Assembly (NCBI RefSeq): GCF_009711975.1
Contig: NZ_VIKW01000002.1
Location: 206,093-270,092 of the forward strand
Length of the DNA: 64,000 nt
Source of the DNA: Anabaena sp. UHCC 0204
GTDB taxonomy: Bacteria; Cyanobacteriota; Cyanobacteriia; Cyanobacteriales; Nostocaceae
Reading direction: 5' to 3'
The position numbers and the translations under genes are program-made. Shown one piece after another: positions 48,556 through 55,756 of the stretch. Below the pieces are notes generated by a model, which searched no databases, had not been told where the DNA came from, and was given only the letters and a program-made list of their open reading frames with translations. Each line of letters starts with the position of its first letter. The first letter of the stretch is position 1.

Positions 48556-50523
48556 ATGTTAGAACAAGGCAATATCAGTATTCATACTGAGAATATTTTC
48601 CCGATTATCAAGAAATCACTTTACTCAGATCATCAAATCTTCTTGCGGGAACTGGTATCCAACGGGGTAGACGCTATCCAGAAGCTAAACATGGTATCCC
48701 GTGCTGGGGAATACAATGGTGAAATTGGCGAACCAGAAATTACAATTAGCATTGATAAAGAGAACAAAACCCTCTCCATTGCTGATAATGGCATTGGGAT
48801 GACAGCAGAGGAAGTAAAAAAATATATTAACCAAGTTGCTTTCTCCAGTGCTGAAGAATTTATTCACAAGTATGAAGGGAAGGCAGATCAACCGATTATC
48901 GGTCATTTTGGTTTGGGTTTCTACTCCTCCTTCATGGTGGCTAAAAAAGTAGAAATTGATACTCTATCTTACCAAGAAGGCGCACAAGCAGTTCACTGGA
49001 CTTGTGATGGTTCACCCAAATTTACCTTAGATGAATCTTCCCGTACCACTCGCGGAACGACTATTATCCTCACCTTAGAAGGGGAAGAAGAGGAATTTTT
49101 AGAACCAGCACGAATTAAGAATCTGATCAAGACTTACTGCGATTTCATGTCAGTTCCCATCAAAATGGATGGGGAAGCTTTAAATAAACAAAAAGCAGCA
49201 TGGCGTGATTCTCCCAGTAATCTCACTCAAGAAGATTATTTAGAGTTTTACCGCTATTTATATCCTTTCCAAGAAGAACCCCTACTGTGGGTGCATTTGA
49301 ATACAGATTATCCCTTTGTAATTAACGGGATTTTGTATTTCCCGAAAATGCGTCCAGATGTAGATGTTACCAAAGGACAAATTAAGTTATTCTGCAATCA
49401 GGTATTTGTCAGTGATAACTGTGAAGAGATTATCCCCCAATTTTTGATGCCTATGCGGGGTGTAATTGATAGCACAGATATACCTTTGAACGTTTCTCGG
49501 AGTGCATTACAAGGCGATCGCACTATTAAGAGAATTGGCGATTATATAGCCAAAAAAGTCGGCGATCGCCTCAAAGAATTATACCGCGACAACCGCGAAC
49601 AATACGTAACAGCTTGGAAAGACTTGGGAACATTCGTTAAATTTGGCGTTCTCAACGATGATAAATTTAAAAAACAAGTTGAAGACATCATTATCTTCCG
49701 CAGCACAGCCAAATTAGAAGCCCCTGTAGCCGATACCGCAGCCGTTGAAGTCCAATCTTCAGAAGGTGATGCGTGGCAAGATGTTACCCCAGCCAATGGC
49801 ACTAGCATCCCCTACACCACCCTCAAAGAATACCTAGAACGTAACAAAGAACGTCACGAAAATAAGGTATTTTACAGTACAGATGCAATCAGTCAAGCTA
49901 CGTACATTGAACTGCACAAAAATCAAGGTTTAGAAGTCCTATATATGGACTCCTTCATTGATACCCACTTCATTAACTTCCTAGAACAAGAATATCGGGA
50001 TGTTAAATTTACACGGGTGGACTCTGACCTCGATAATACTCTCCTCGATGACAAAACCAGCGAAATTGTTGACCCCACCACCAACAAAACCAAAGGTGAA
50101 GTCATTAAAGAACTATTTGAGAAAGCCCTCAACAAGCCAAAACTCAATATCCGCACCGAATCCCTCAAATCAGATGATCCTCAAGGTACACCACCAGCAA
50201 TGGTGCTATTACCAGAAATTCTCCGTCGTCTGCGAGACATGAACGCCATGATGCAGCAGCAAAACGCTGAATTTCCTGAAGATCATATTTTATTGATCAA
50301 TACTGCTCATCCATTAATTCAAAACCTCGTCAGCCTCAGTCAAGGTAGTATTATTCAAGGTGATGGTGAGTCACCTTCTCATCAATTAGTTAACATGATG
50401 TGTCAGCACGTCTATGATTTGGCGCTGATGTCTCAAAAAGGTTTTGATGCAGATGGGATGAAATCCTTTGTAGAACGTTCTAATGACGTACTCACCAAGC
50501 TAACAGAACAAGCCAGCAAATAA
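48556..50523 (+). CDS. htpG: HtpG (Hsp90 chaperone)
   Basis: 655 residues, complete. The N-terminal GHKL ATPase has FLRELVSNGVDAIQKL (Asn for Mg-ATP), DNGIGMTAEEV and GHFGLGFYSSFMVA. The middle domain includes FPKMRPDVDVTKGQIKLFCNQVFV and SRSALQGD (catalytic Arg region). A C-terminal dimerisation domain follows without the eukaryotic MEEVD tail. General stress chaperone; in cyanobacteria also linked to phycobilisome and tetrapyrrole enzyme stability. Three HIP1 octamers lie in or just before the gene. Confidence 0.96.
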   Translation: MLEQGNISIHTENIFPIIKKSLYSDHQIFLRELVSNGVDAIQKLNMVSRAGEYNGEIGEPEITISIDKENKTLSIADNGIGMTAEEVKKYINQVAFSSAEEFIHKYEGKADQPIIGHFGLGFYSSFMVAKKVEIDTLSYQEGAQAVHWTCDGSPKFTLDESSRTTRGTTIILTLEGEEEEFLEPARIKNLIKTYCDFMSVPIKMDGEALNKQKAAWRDSPSNLTQEDYLEFYRYLYPFQEEPLLWVHLNTDYPFVINGILYFPKMRPDVDVTKGQIKLFCNQVFVSDNCEEIIPQFLMPMRGVIDSTDIPLNVSRSALQGDRTIKRIGDYIAKKVGDRLKELYRDNREQYVTAWKDLGTFVKFGVLNDDKFKKQVEDIIIFRSTAKLEAPVADTAAVEVQSSEGDAWQDVTPANGTSIPYTTLKEYLERNKERHENKVFYSTDAISQATYIELHKNQGLEVLYMDSFIDTHFINFLEQEYRDVKFTRVDSDLDNTLLDDKTSEIVDPTTNKTKGEVIKELFEKALNKPKLNIRTESLKSDDPQGTPPAMVLLPEILRRLRDMNAMMQQQNAEFPEDHILLINTAHPLIQNLVSLSQGSIIQGDGESPSHQLVNMMCQHVYDLALMSQKGFDADGMKSFVERSNDVLTKLTEQASK

Positions 50524-50530
50524 ACAACTA

Positions 50531-50561
50531 GATTCCTGACTTCTGCCAGAGGTCGGGAATC
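50531..50561 (+). terminator. htpG terminator (same hairpin family as hom)
   Basis: GATTCCTGACTTC pairs with GAGGTCGGGAATC via wobbles, with a short loop TGCCA. No clear T-run follows, so efficiency is uncertain. Confidence 0.6.
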
Positions 50562-50641
50562 TGAACATAAGCTGTCAATCAGGCTTTCAGCAGATATAAT
50601 GGAAAGGTTGTCTTTAAATAACACTCTAGGAGATATTTATT

Positions 50642-50878
50642 ATGTCCCGTCGTTGTCAACTAACTGGTAAAAAAGCCAATAACGCTTGTTCCGTATCCCA
50701 CTCCAACCGTCACACTAAGCGCCTACAACACGTTAATCTGCAAAACAAGCGGGTTTGGTGGGCTGCTGGCAACCGTTGGGTAAAATTGAAACTTTCCACC
50801 AAAGCCATCAAAACCTTAGAATTCAAAGGTTTAGACGCAATGGCAAAAGAAGCAGGAATCAACCTCAACCATTACTAA
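50642..50878 (+). CDS. rpmB: 50S ribosomal protein L28
   Basis: 78 residues: [40 protein letters not shown] and the tail [23 protein letters not shown] are diagnostic of cyanobacterial L28. It binds 23S rRNA in the large subunit. AGGAG at 50628-50632 is a good ribosome binding site. Stand-alone gene with its own promoter region in the 118 bp after htpG. Confidence 0.96.
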   Translation: MSRRCQLTGKKANNACSVSHSNRHTKRLQHVNLQNKRVWWAAGNRWVKLKLSTKAIKTLEFKGLDAMAKEAGINLNHY

Positions 50879-50883
50879 ATAGT

Positions 50884-50925
50884 AGGGAACAGGGAATAGG
50901 GAATAGGGAATAGGAAATAGGGGAA
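50884..50925. repeat. Heptamer array (AGGGAAT)n
   Basis: AGGGAAC, three AGGGAAT, AGGAAAT, starting 6 bp after the rpmB stop. The same heptamer type (CAGGGAA) is found inside cobN at 63201. Confidence 0.9.
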
Positions 50926-50979
50926 GAAAAGTCCTTTGATATTGATTATTCTTCTTTCTAGTTTACAAGAGCATCCGGT

Positions 50980-51434
50980 AAGAGTAAAGCTCAGTGTCTT
51001 TAGACCTGAGATATAAGCGACTCGTGCGGTTTTAACCGCATAGAGTCTTTCTTTTCATGAAGATTGGTTGAGATGCGCGAAGTTTTGTTATCTTTGCTCT
51101 CAATGATGTTATACTGTTCACAACAGGAATGGTAATCAACCTGTATAAAAACCTAACTGCCTAACGGCTTTTCTGGTCCTTGACAACTGAAGATATGGGT
51201 TCTATTCCATAGTTCTAGTGACTGCCCTCCGAATAGGTAAAATCTTCATGGGAGCTAGACGACACAGAATTATAAACTCAATCAAAATTTGCAGTAATGC
51301 AACTACCTTCGGGCAGAGGGAAAGTTAACGCTTGGGGAGAGAACCACCTCTGGCTTAGATACCGCAAGGGTTCTAAGTTAAGTGGACTCGTTGAACCAAG
51401 AATCTCAGTGGCTTTAGCCCTGAGAGTGTCAATT
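50980..51434 (+). mobile_element. Transposase-less IS200/IS605-type element
   Basis: The left end (50990-51010) folds as CTCAG, bulged T, GTC, TTTA loop, GAC, CTGAG. The right end (51404-51424) folds as CTCAG, bulged T, GGC, TTTA, GCC, CTGAG. Identical asymmetric subterminal hairpins without inverted terminal repeats are the hallmark of IS200/IS605 ends. A second hairpin (GACTC..GCGGTT/AACCGC..GAGTC, 51020-51048) adjoins the left end. The 390-bp interior has no tnpA or tnpB. CTCGTTGAACCAAGAATC before the right hairpin is the sequence usually seen at the 3' end of cyanobacterial tnpB elements. Likely a deletion derivative mobilised in trans. Confidence 0.7.
51240..51424 (+). ncRNA. Possible relic TnpB guide (omega) RNA scaffold
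   Basis: The right part of the transposase-less element (GGGCAGAGGGAAAGTTAACG..., CCGCAAGGGTTCTAAG..., TTGAACCAAGAATC, terminal hairpin) has the layout of the structured RNA that overlaps tnpB 3' ends and ends exactly at the right end of IS605-type elements. The assignment is by resemblance only; no covariance search was possible. Confidence 0.3.
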
Positions 51435-51452
51435 CTTTATTCTTGTTTCTGA

Positions 51453-51477
51453 CTGGGCGCAGGCCCTGCGCCCCTAC
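51453..51477 (+). repeat. GGGCGCAGG palindrome, intergenic copy
   Basis: CTGGGCGCAGGCCCTGCGCC followed by CCTAC is identical over 25 bp to 62410-62434 inside cobN. Related GGGCGCAGACCCTGCGCCC copies are in the 54-bp repeats at 38137 and 40608. Confidence 0.9.
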
Positions 51478-51493
51478 CTCCTGACTCCTTTGA

Positions 51494-52393
51494 TCAAACA
51501 CTATTTAATTTAATTACACCCCGATCAAAAACGCGGTTATTAGTACCAATACCTCTGACTTCCATTCTATCTGCGTACACATCATAAGTCGCAAAACTCA
51601 AATTACTGGTTGAATATTCTGTCCATTCAGAACGCCCAACAGGACGACTACCAGCACCAGCACCACAAGTTAAATAGGTAGTTCCATTAATAGCACGAGT
51701 GCGTTCATAGTTATGTTCATGACCATTTAGATAAAGTTGAACATTGTATTTTGTGAATAATGGAGTAAAGGTTTTAATAAAATTTTTGTTACTTCCATAA
51801 TTACCAGATGAATAAATTGGATGATGTCCAAATACAACTTTCCAAGGTGCTTTACTAATGCTTAATTCCTTCTCTAACCAAACTAACTGATTTTTCCAAT
51901 CTGCATTACCATTAGTATCTAAAGCAAAAAACTGGACTTGATCTTGACCAAATGTGTAATAACGTCCCTTCATATTAAAACCAGGATATTCAACTTGAGG
52001 AACACCATTATCAGTGCGAATATCATGATTACCTAAACAAGCATGAAACTTCACACCTTTTCTAAGTAAAGGTTGATATGGACGTTCAAAAACTGCATTA
52101 ATTTTCTCGATTTCGCCATTATTATAGATATTATCACCAGCTAAAACTACTAAATTGTATGGATTGAGTTGATGATAAAGATTCATCGCTTTAGCTACAG
52201 AATACTGTCCTCTAACACCAGTTCCTGTATCAGCAACAGAGACAAAACGTAATAATAAATCTTTTTTAACAGGGTTAGCAGCGATCGCTGTTTCCATGAG
52301 AGAATTTCTGTTTGATAATTTCCAACCCAAAAACCCAGATGCTATGGTACTAATTCCACTTAATAACAAAAATTGACGGCGTTTAATATTCAT
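51494..52393 (-). CDS. Tat-exported metallophosphatase (purple acid phosphatase-like)
   Basis: 299 residues from ATG 52393. The N-terminus MNIKRRQFLLLSGISTIASGFLG is a twin-arginine signal (RRQFL), so the folded protein is exported to the periplasm. Metal-ligand motifs in order: VADTGTG (first Asp), LAGDNIY, LGNHD, VFGHHPIYSSG and NGHEHNYER, the full calcineurin-like set. Relatives hydrolyse phosphate esters under phosphate stress. The frame is open upstream to 52468, but that stretch is the end of an IS-derived repeat and should not be included. The C-terminus is complete. Confidence 0.9.
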   Translation of the reverse strand: MNIKRRQFLLLSGISTIASGFLGWKLSNRNSLMETAIAANPVKKDLLLRFVSVADTGTGVRGQYSVAKAMNLYHQLNPYNLVVLAGDNIYNNGEIEKINAVFERPYQPLLRKGVKFHACLGNHDIRTDNGVPQVEYPGFNMKGRYYTFGQDQVQFFALDTNGNADWKNQLVWLEKELSISKAPWKVVFGHHPIYSSGNYGSNKNFIKTFTPLFTKYNVQLYLNGHEHNYERTRAINGTTYLTCGAGAGSRPVGRSEWTEYSTSNLSFATYDVYADRMEVRGIGTNNRVFDRGVIKLNSV

Positions 52394-52399
52394 AAGAAT

Positions 52400-52862
52400 A
52401 GACGGTAAGTGGGAAACGAGCGCGGCTTTAGCCCTGATAGGGATGCTTCGACATGGCTCACCAGCCACGGTACAAGCGGTTTTAACCGCCTTAAATAATT
52501 TTTCATTACCGCCTTGGAGTTGGTCAATTCGGGGTACTTTTGTGATGTACTTTCAACGGGACAATTACCGATTCAAATTTTCCAACTCTGTACGCATAAT
52601 GTTTTGCTCCAAAGAGCCTCCCATTTCTGGGGTAATGTTAGCTTCGACCAGTTATAAGAGCTTGTTTAGACTTGCAACACTGTTTCAGTGACCTTAAAAC
52701 TGTTTAATTGCAAATGACAGAGCAGGGAACTAGCTACGCATTCCGGGGTGTCGTGACTCAAATAACGGCTACCATAAGACTACGCTCAGGGTGGTCTGGT
52801 CAGTACGGCTTGATTGATTGCTCTTACAAGCCCAGTCCCTTTAGGGCTGGGTTACTGACATT
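52400..52862. mobile_element. Second IS200/IS605-derived remnant
   Basis: The right end (52831-52851) folds as CCCAG, bulged T, CCC, TTTA loop, GGG, CTGGG, the same architecture as the ends at 50990 and 51404. The left part contains GGCTTTAGCC (about 52420-52429) and an AAGCGGTTTTAACCGCCTT hairpin (about 52472), matching the companion hairpin of the first element. No transposase frame is left; the interior includes only a spurious 82-codon frame. Boundaries and orientation are uncertain. Confidence 0.5.
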
Positions 52863-52941
52863 TCACAAAATGACACAATAGGGAATTATAGTCAAAATAT
52901 ATTTTATATGTTTTTGATTCGATAATCTGGGTAAAAGTTCC

Positions 52942-53853
52942 ATGTCAGGAGAGAAACGAAGAAAACCAAGGAATGAACAAAAAAGTCAGTCATCACCCCA
53001 ACTTGATCAAAAAAATCAGCCAATTTGGAAAACGACAATCATCCAAATTCTGCGCGGAACGATTGGTGTTTTAGAAAGCACAGTAGTAAAATTAGAGACG
53101 GAAGCGCCTACTGATACGCAGAATAAAACCAGTTTTTTGTCGCGTTGGGATAGCTTTTTAAGGACATTTCGTTTATTCTTGCCATCAAGTATATCTAACA
53201 ATGTGTCAGATACGGTTTTGACAGGAATTTTTGCAGTCATTTTTGCGGTGACAATAGGGATAACTACATTTATGTTTATTCCTAAATCTACGGAAATCGC
53301 CACTGTTCCCCCTGTAGAGGAAGTTACCACACCAACTCCAGTTATAGAACCAGAAGAGACACCAACCCCAGTTGTAGAACCAGAACCGACTCCAACCCCA
53401 GTTATAGAACCAGAACCGACTCCTACTCCAGTTGTAGAAACAGAACCGACTCCTACTCCAGTTGTAGAACCAGAACCGACTCCAACTCCAGTTATAGAAC
53501 CAGAACCGACTCCAATCCCAGTTATAGAATTAACACCGGAACAAAGGTTACTAGCAGCAATTGAAAATCAGTTTTCAGAAATTAGTGTTTCCGTAAAAAA
53601 TACCAAAGACAAAAATATTTTTTCTCAATTAATAAAACCTATTCACGCTAATTTTCGTACCAGCGATTTAACTGTAAAAATTAGTGATATTTGGTATAGT
53701 CTAGAAAAATCCCAACAAGATAAACTAGCTGCGGATATATTAAAACGTTCTCAAGAAATTGATTTCACACATTTAGAAATTGTTGATTCTCAGGATAAAT
53801 TAATCGCCCGCAGTCCATTTGTTGGTAACGAGATGATAATTTTTAAACGCTGA
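52942..53853 (+). CDS. Membrane protein with Pro/Glu-rich TPTPVVEPEP linker
   Basis: 303 residues, start ATG 52942. A polar basic N-terminal part (1-90) is followed by one membrane helix (about 93-113, TGIFAVIFAVTIGITTFMFIP). Next is an extended linker of ten-residue repeats PTPV(V/I)EPEPT (about 128-193, encoded by near-identical 30-bp units at 53332-53523), then a compact C-terminal domain of about 105 residues (LTPEQRLLAAIENQFSEISVSV...). The layout suggests a TonB-like or wall-spanning spacer holding a periplasmic domain. I do not recognise the terminal domain by name. The repeats are prone to slippage. Confidence 0.8.
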   Translation: MSGEKRRKPRNEQKSQSSPQLDQKNQPIWKTTIIQILRGTIGVLESTVVKLETEAPTDTQNKTSFLSRWDSFLRTFRLFLPSSISNNVSDTVLTGIFAVIFAVTIGITTFMFIPKSTEIATVPPVEEVTTPTPVIEPEETPTPVVEPEPTPTPVIEPEPTPTPVVETEPTPTPVVEPEPTPTPVIEPEPTPIPVIELTPEQRLLAAIENQFSEISVSVKNTKDKNIFSQLIKPIHANFRTSDLTVKISDIWYSLEKSQQDKLAADILKRSQEIDFTHLEIVDSQDKLIARSPFVGNEMIIFKR

Positions 53854-53930
53854 AATTTAATAGACGCTTGCTGACAGTGACTATAGCGCAGGGGAATCGC
53901 ATTGTAAACAAATGTTAATACAACAAAACA

Positions 53931-53968
53931 TTTCATCTTAATTTCATATTGAAATGAAAAGCTATAAT
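53931..53968 (+). promoter_or_regulatory. Candidate response-regulator box and -10 for the DUF305 gene
   Basis: TTTCAT (53931-53936) and TTTCAT (53942-53947) are direct repeats on an 11-bp period. A TATAAT -10 box follows at 53963-53968, placing the repeats over the -35 region, as for OmpR-family activators. The OmpR-type regulator gene lies 1.1 kb downstream. Confidence 0.5.
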
Positions 53969-54062
53969 TATAGTCAAACAAATAACTGAATATCTGAAAC
54001 AAGTTAGGTTTGATAACTTAAGGTTTGTTCTTAAATCTTCATATTCTCAAAGAGGTAAAATT

Positions 54063-54755
54063 ATGAAGAGTAAAAATTTGATTTATGGTTTGATTGGGTT
54101 AGTAAGTAGTAGTGCTGTTAGTGGATTATTAATTATCAGTAGTACACAAGCACAAACTCCCAATTCCGAACACGATTCTCATCATCCATCTCAACAAGCT
54201 AATCCTCCACAAAAAGAGATGATGACTCACACAGATCAGAATTTCATAGAAATGATGATTCCGCACTATCAAGAAACAGTGAAAATGGCTGATATCGCAT
54301 TAACTCGCGCTCAACGTCCAGAAATTAAGAATCTAGCGATCGCTATTAAAAAAGATCAAAACCGCAAAATTGAACAACTGCGAACCTGGTATAAAGCATG
54401 GTACGGTAAAGAAGTACCCGTAATGGCTATGACTCATCAAGAAATGATGGCAAGTCATGGGAAGATGTGTCAACAGATGAAACCAGACACAATGAAAATG
54501 CCGATGAATTGTAAAATGAAGTGCATGAATATGGATTTAGAAACATTAAAAAATGCACCGGATTTTGACAAAGAATTTATTCGTCAAATGATTCCTCATC
54601 ATCAAAGTGCTGTAAAAATGTCACAGATGATTGCTAAAAAAACTACCAAATTAGAAATCCGTAATTTAGCTGAGTCTATCATTAAAACTCAAACGGCTGA
54701 AATTAAGCAAATGGAACAATGGTATCAAAATTGGTATAACTCAAAACCTTTATAA
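54063..54755 (+). CDS. DUF305 periplasmic metal-binding protein (CopM-like)
   Basis: 230 residues with an N-terminal export signal (about 1-30). Two DUF305 halves carry the repeated motif FIEMMIPHYQETVKMADIAL (about 62-81) and FIRQMIPHHQSAVKMSQMIA (about 177-196). The His/Met-rich spacers (MMTHTD, MAMTHQEMMASHGKMCQQMK, MKMPMNCKMKCMNM) are suited to binding copper. Synechocystis CopM is a DUF305 protein encoded with the CopRS two-component system. Here a response regulator and a kinase also follow, separated by 303 bp that contain a MITE-like element. AGAGGT precedes the ATG. Copper specificity is inferred. Confidence 0.85.
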   Translation: MKSKNLIYGLIGLVSSSAVSGLLIISSTQAQTPNSEHDSHHPSQQANPPQKEMMTHTDQNFIEMMIPHYQETVKMADIALTRAQRPEIKNLAIAIKKDQNRKIEQLRTWYKAWYGKEVPVMAMTHQEMMASHGKMCQQMKPDTMKMPMNCKMKCMNMDLETLKNAPDFDKEFIRQMIPHHQSAVKMSQMIAKKTTKLEIRNLAESIIKTQTAEIKQMEQWYQNWYNSKPL

Positions 54756-54795
54756 ACCATTGTCAAAAACCTAATCAAAAATTTTAGGGTGTTTC

Positions 54796-54962
54796 AGGGA
54801 CTTCCAAATAAAAACGCTCAACCACCTAACGCAAAAAATCTCTCAAACTCTCTTTCCTTCGTGTTCTATCCCTGCGGGACACTCCGTGAACGTGCCTTCG
54901 TGGTTCATTCTTTCATGACTTGTGCTTAAGTTCTATAGGTAATTTATTTTTTGGAAGTCCCT
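54796..54962. repeat. MITE-like element with AGGGACTTCCAAA ends
   Basis: AGGGACTTCCAAA (54796-54808) and TTTGGAAGTCCCT (54950-54962) are perfect 13-bp inverted ends. The 167-bp unit contains a CTTCGTG / CCTTCGTGGTTCA repeat interrupted by a palindromic block (CTGCGGGACACTCCGTGAACG). It lies between the DUF305 gene and its regulator gene and probably splits their transcription unit. Confidence 0.8.
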
Positions 54963-55058
54963 CAGACTCGATAATTGAGGAAATATTGACAGAATTTCGA
55001 CAAAAGTTGATATCTGAATCACCCTATCAACCATTATTATTAAGTATAAATTTTATAT

Positions 55059-55745
55059 ATGCGTTTATTATTAGTTGAAGATGAACATGATTTAGGTGTT
55101 AGTATTCATCATGCTCTTACCCAGCGTGATTATATAGTAGATTGGGCAGAAGATGGACAAACAGCTTGGGATTATCTGAATACAATACCATTAAGATATG
55201 AAATTGCAATTTTAGATTGGATGTTACCCAAGTTATCAGGATTAGAAATATGTAAAAGATTAAGAGAGCAGAAAAATCAATTACCAATTATGCTATTAAC
55301 AGCTAGAGATAGCATGAATGATCGTGTAACTGGTTTGGATGCGGGTGCAGATGATTATCTTGTTAAACCCTTTGGTATGGAAGAATTATTAGCACGAGTA
55401 AGAGCATTACAAAGAAGATTACCAAATTTTCAACCACCGCAATTACAACTAGGTTCATTAATGTTAGATTATAGTAATTTTTCAGTTGTGAATTTAGCAA
55501 CGGAAAATTATTCACCAATTATCCTCACAGCTAAAGAATTTCAACTTTTAGAATATTTCATGCAGCATCCTCAACAAATACTCACTCATGAGCAAATCCG
55601 CGCCAGACTTTGGGATTTTGAAAGTGATACAGTGAGTAATGTTGTGGCTGCACAAGTGAGATTATTAAGAAAAAAATTATCAGAATGTGGTTTTTCTAAA
55701 GCCATTGAAACTATGCGAGGTTTTGGTTATCGTTTTTGTGGATAA
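55059..55745 (+). CDS. OmpR-family response regulator
   Basis: 228 residues. Receiver domain: acidic pocket E7-D8, phospho-acceptor D53 (LDWMLPKLSG), T80 and K102 (DYLVKPFG). The C-terminal winged-helix DNA-binding domain (about 130-226) has LTAKEFQLLEYFMQHPQQILTHEQI and GFGYRFCG. The kinase gene follows 11 bp downstream. Expected to bind direct repeats such as TTTCAT-N5-TTTCAT upstream of the DUF305 gene. CopR/RppA-like by context; the signal is not proven. Confidence 0.92.
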   Translation: MRLLLVEDEHDLGVSIHHALTQRDYIVDWAEDGQTAWDYLNTIPLRYEIAILDWMLPKLSGLEICKRLREQKNQLPIMLLTARDSMNDRVTGLDAGADDYLVKPFGMEELLARVRALQRRLPNFQPPQLQLGSLMLDYSNFSVVNLATENYSPIILTAKEFQLLEYFMQHPQQILTHEQIRARLWDFESDTVSNVVAAQVRLLRKKLSECGFSKAIETMRGFGYRFCG

Positions 55746-55756
55746 TGGATAATTAA

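Noticed and set aside
52394..52468. 25-codon N-terminal extension of the metallophosphatase
   Set aside because: It would hide the twin-arginine signal, and it is encoded by the end of an IS-derived element.
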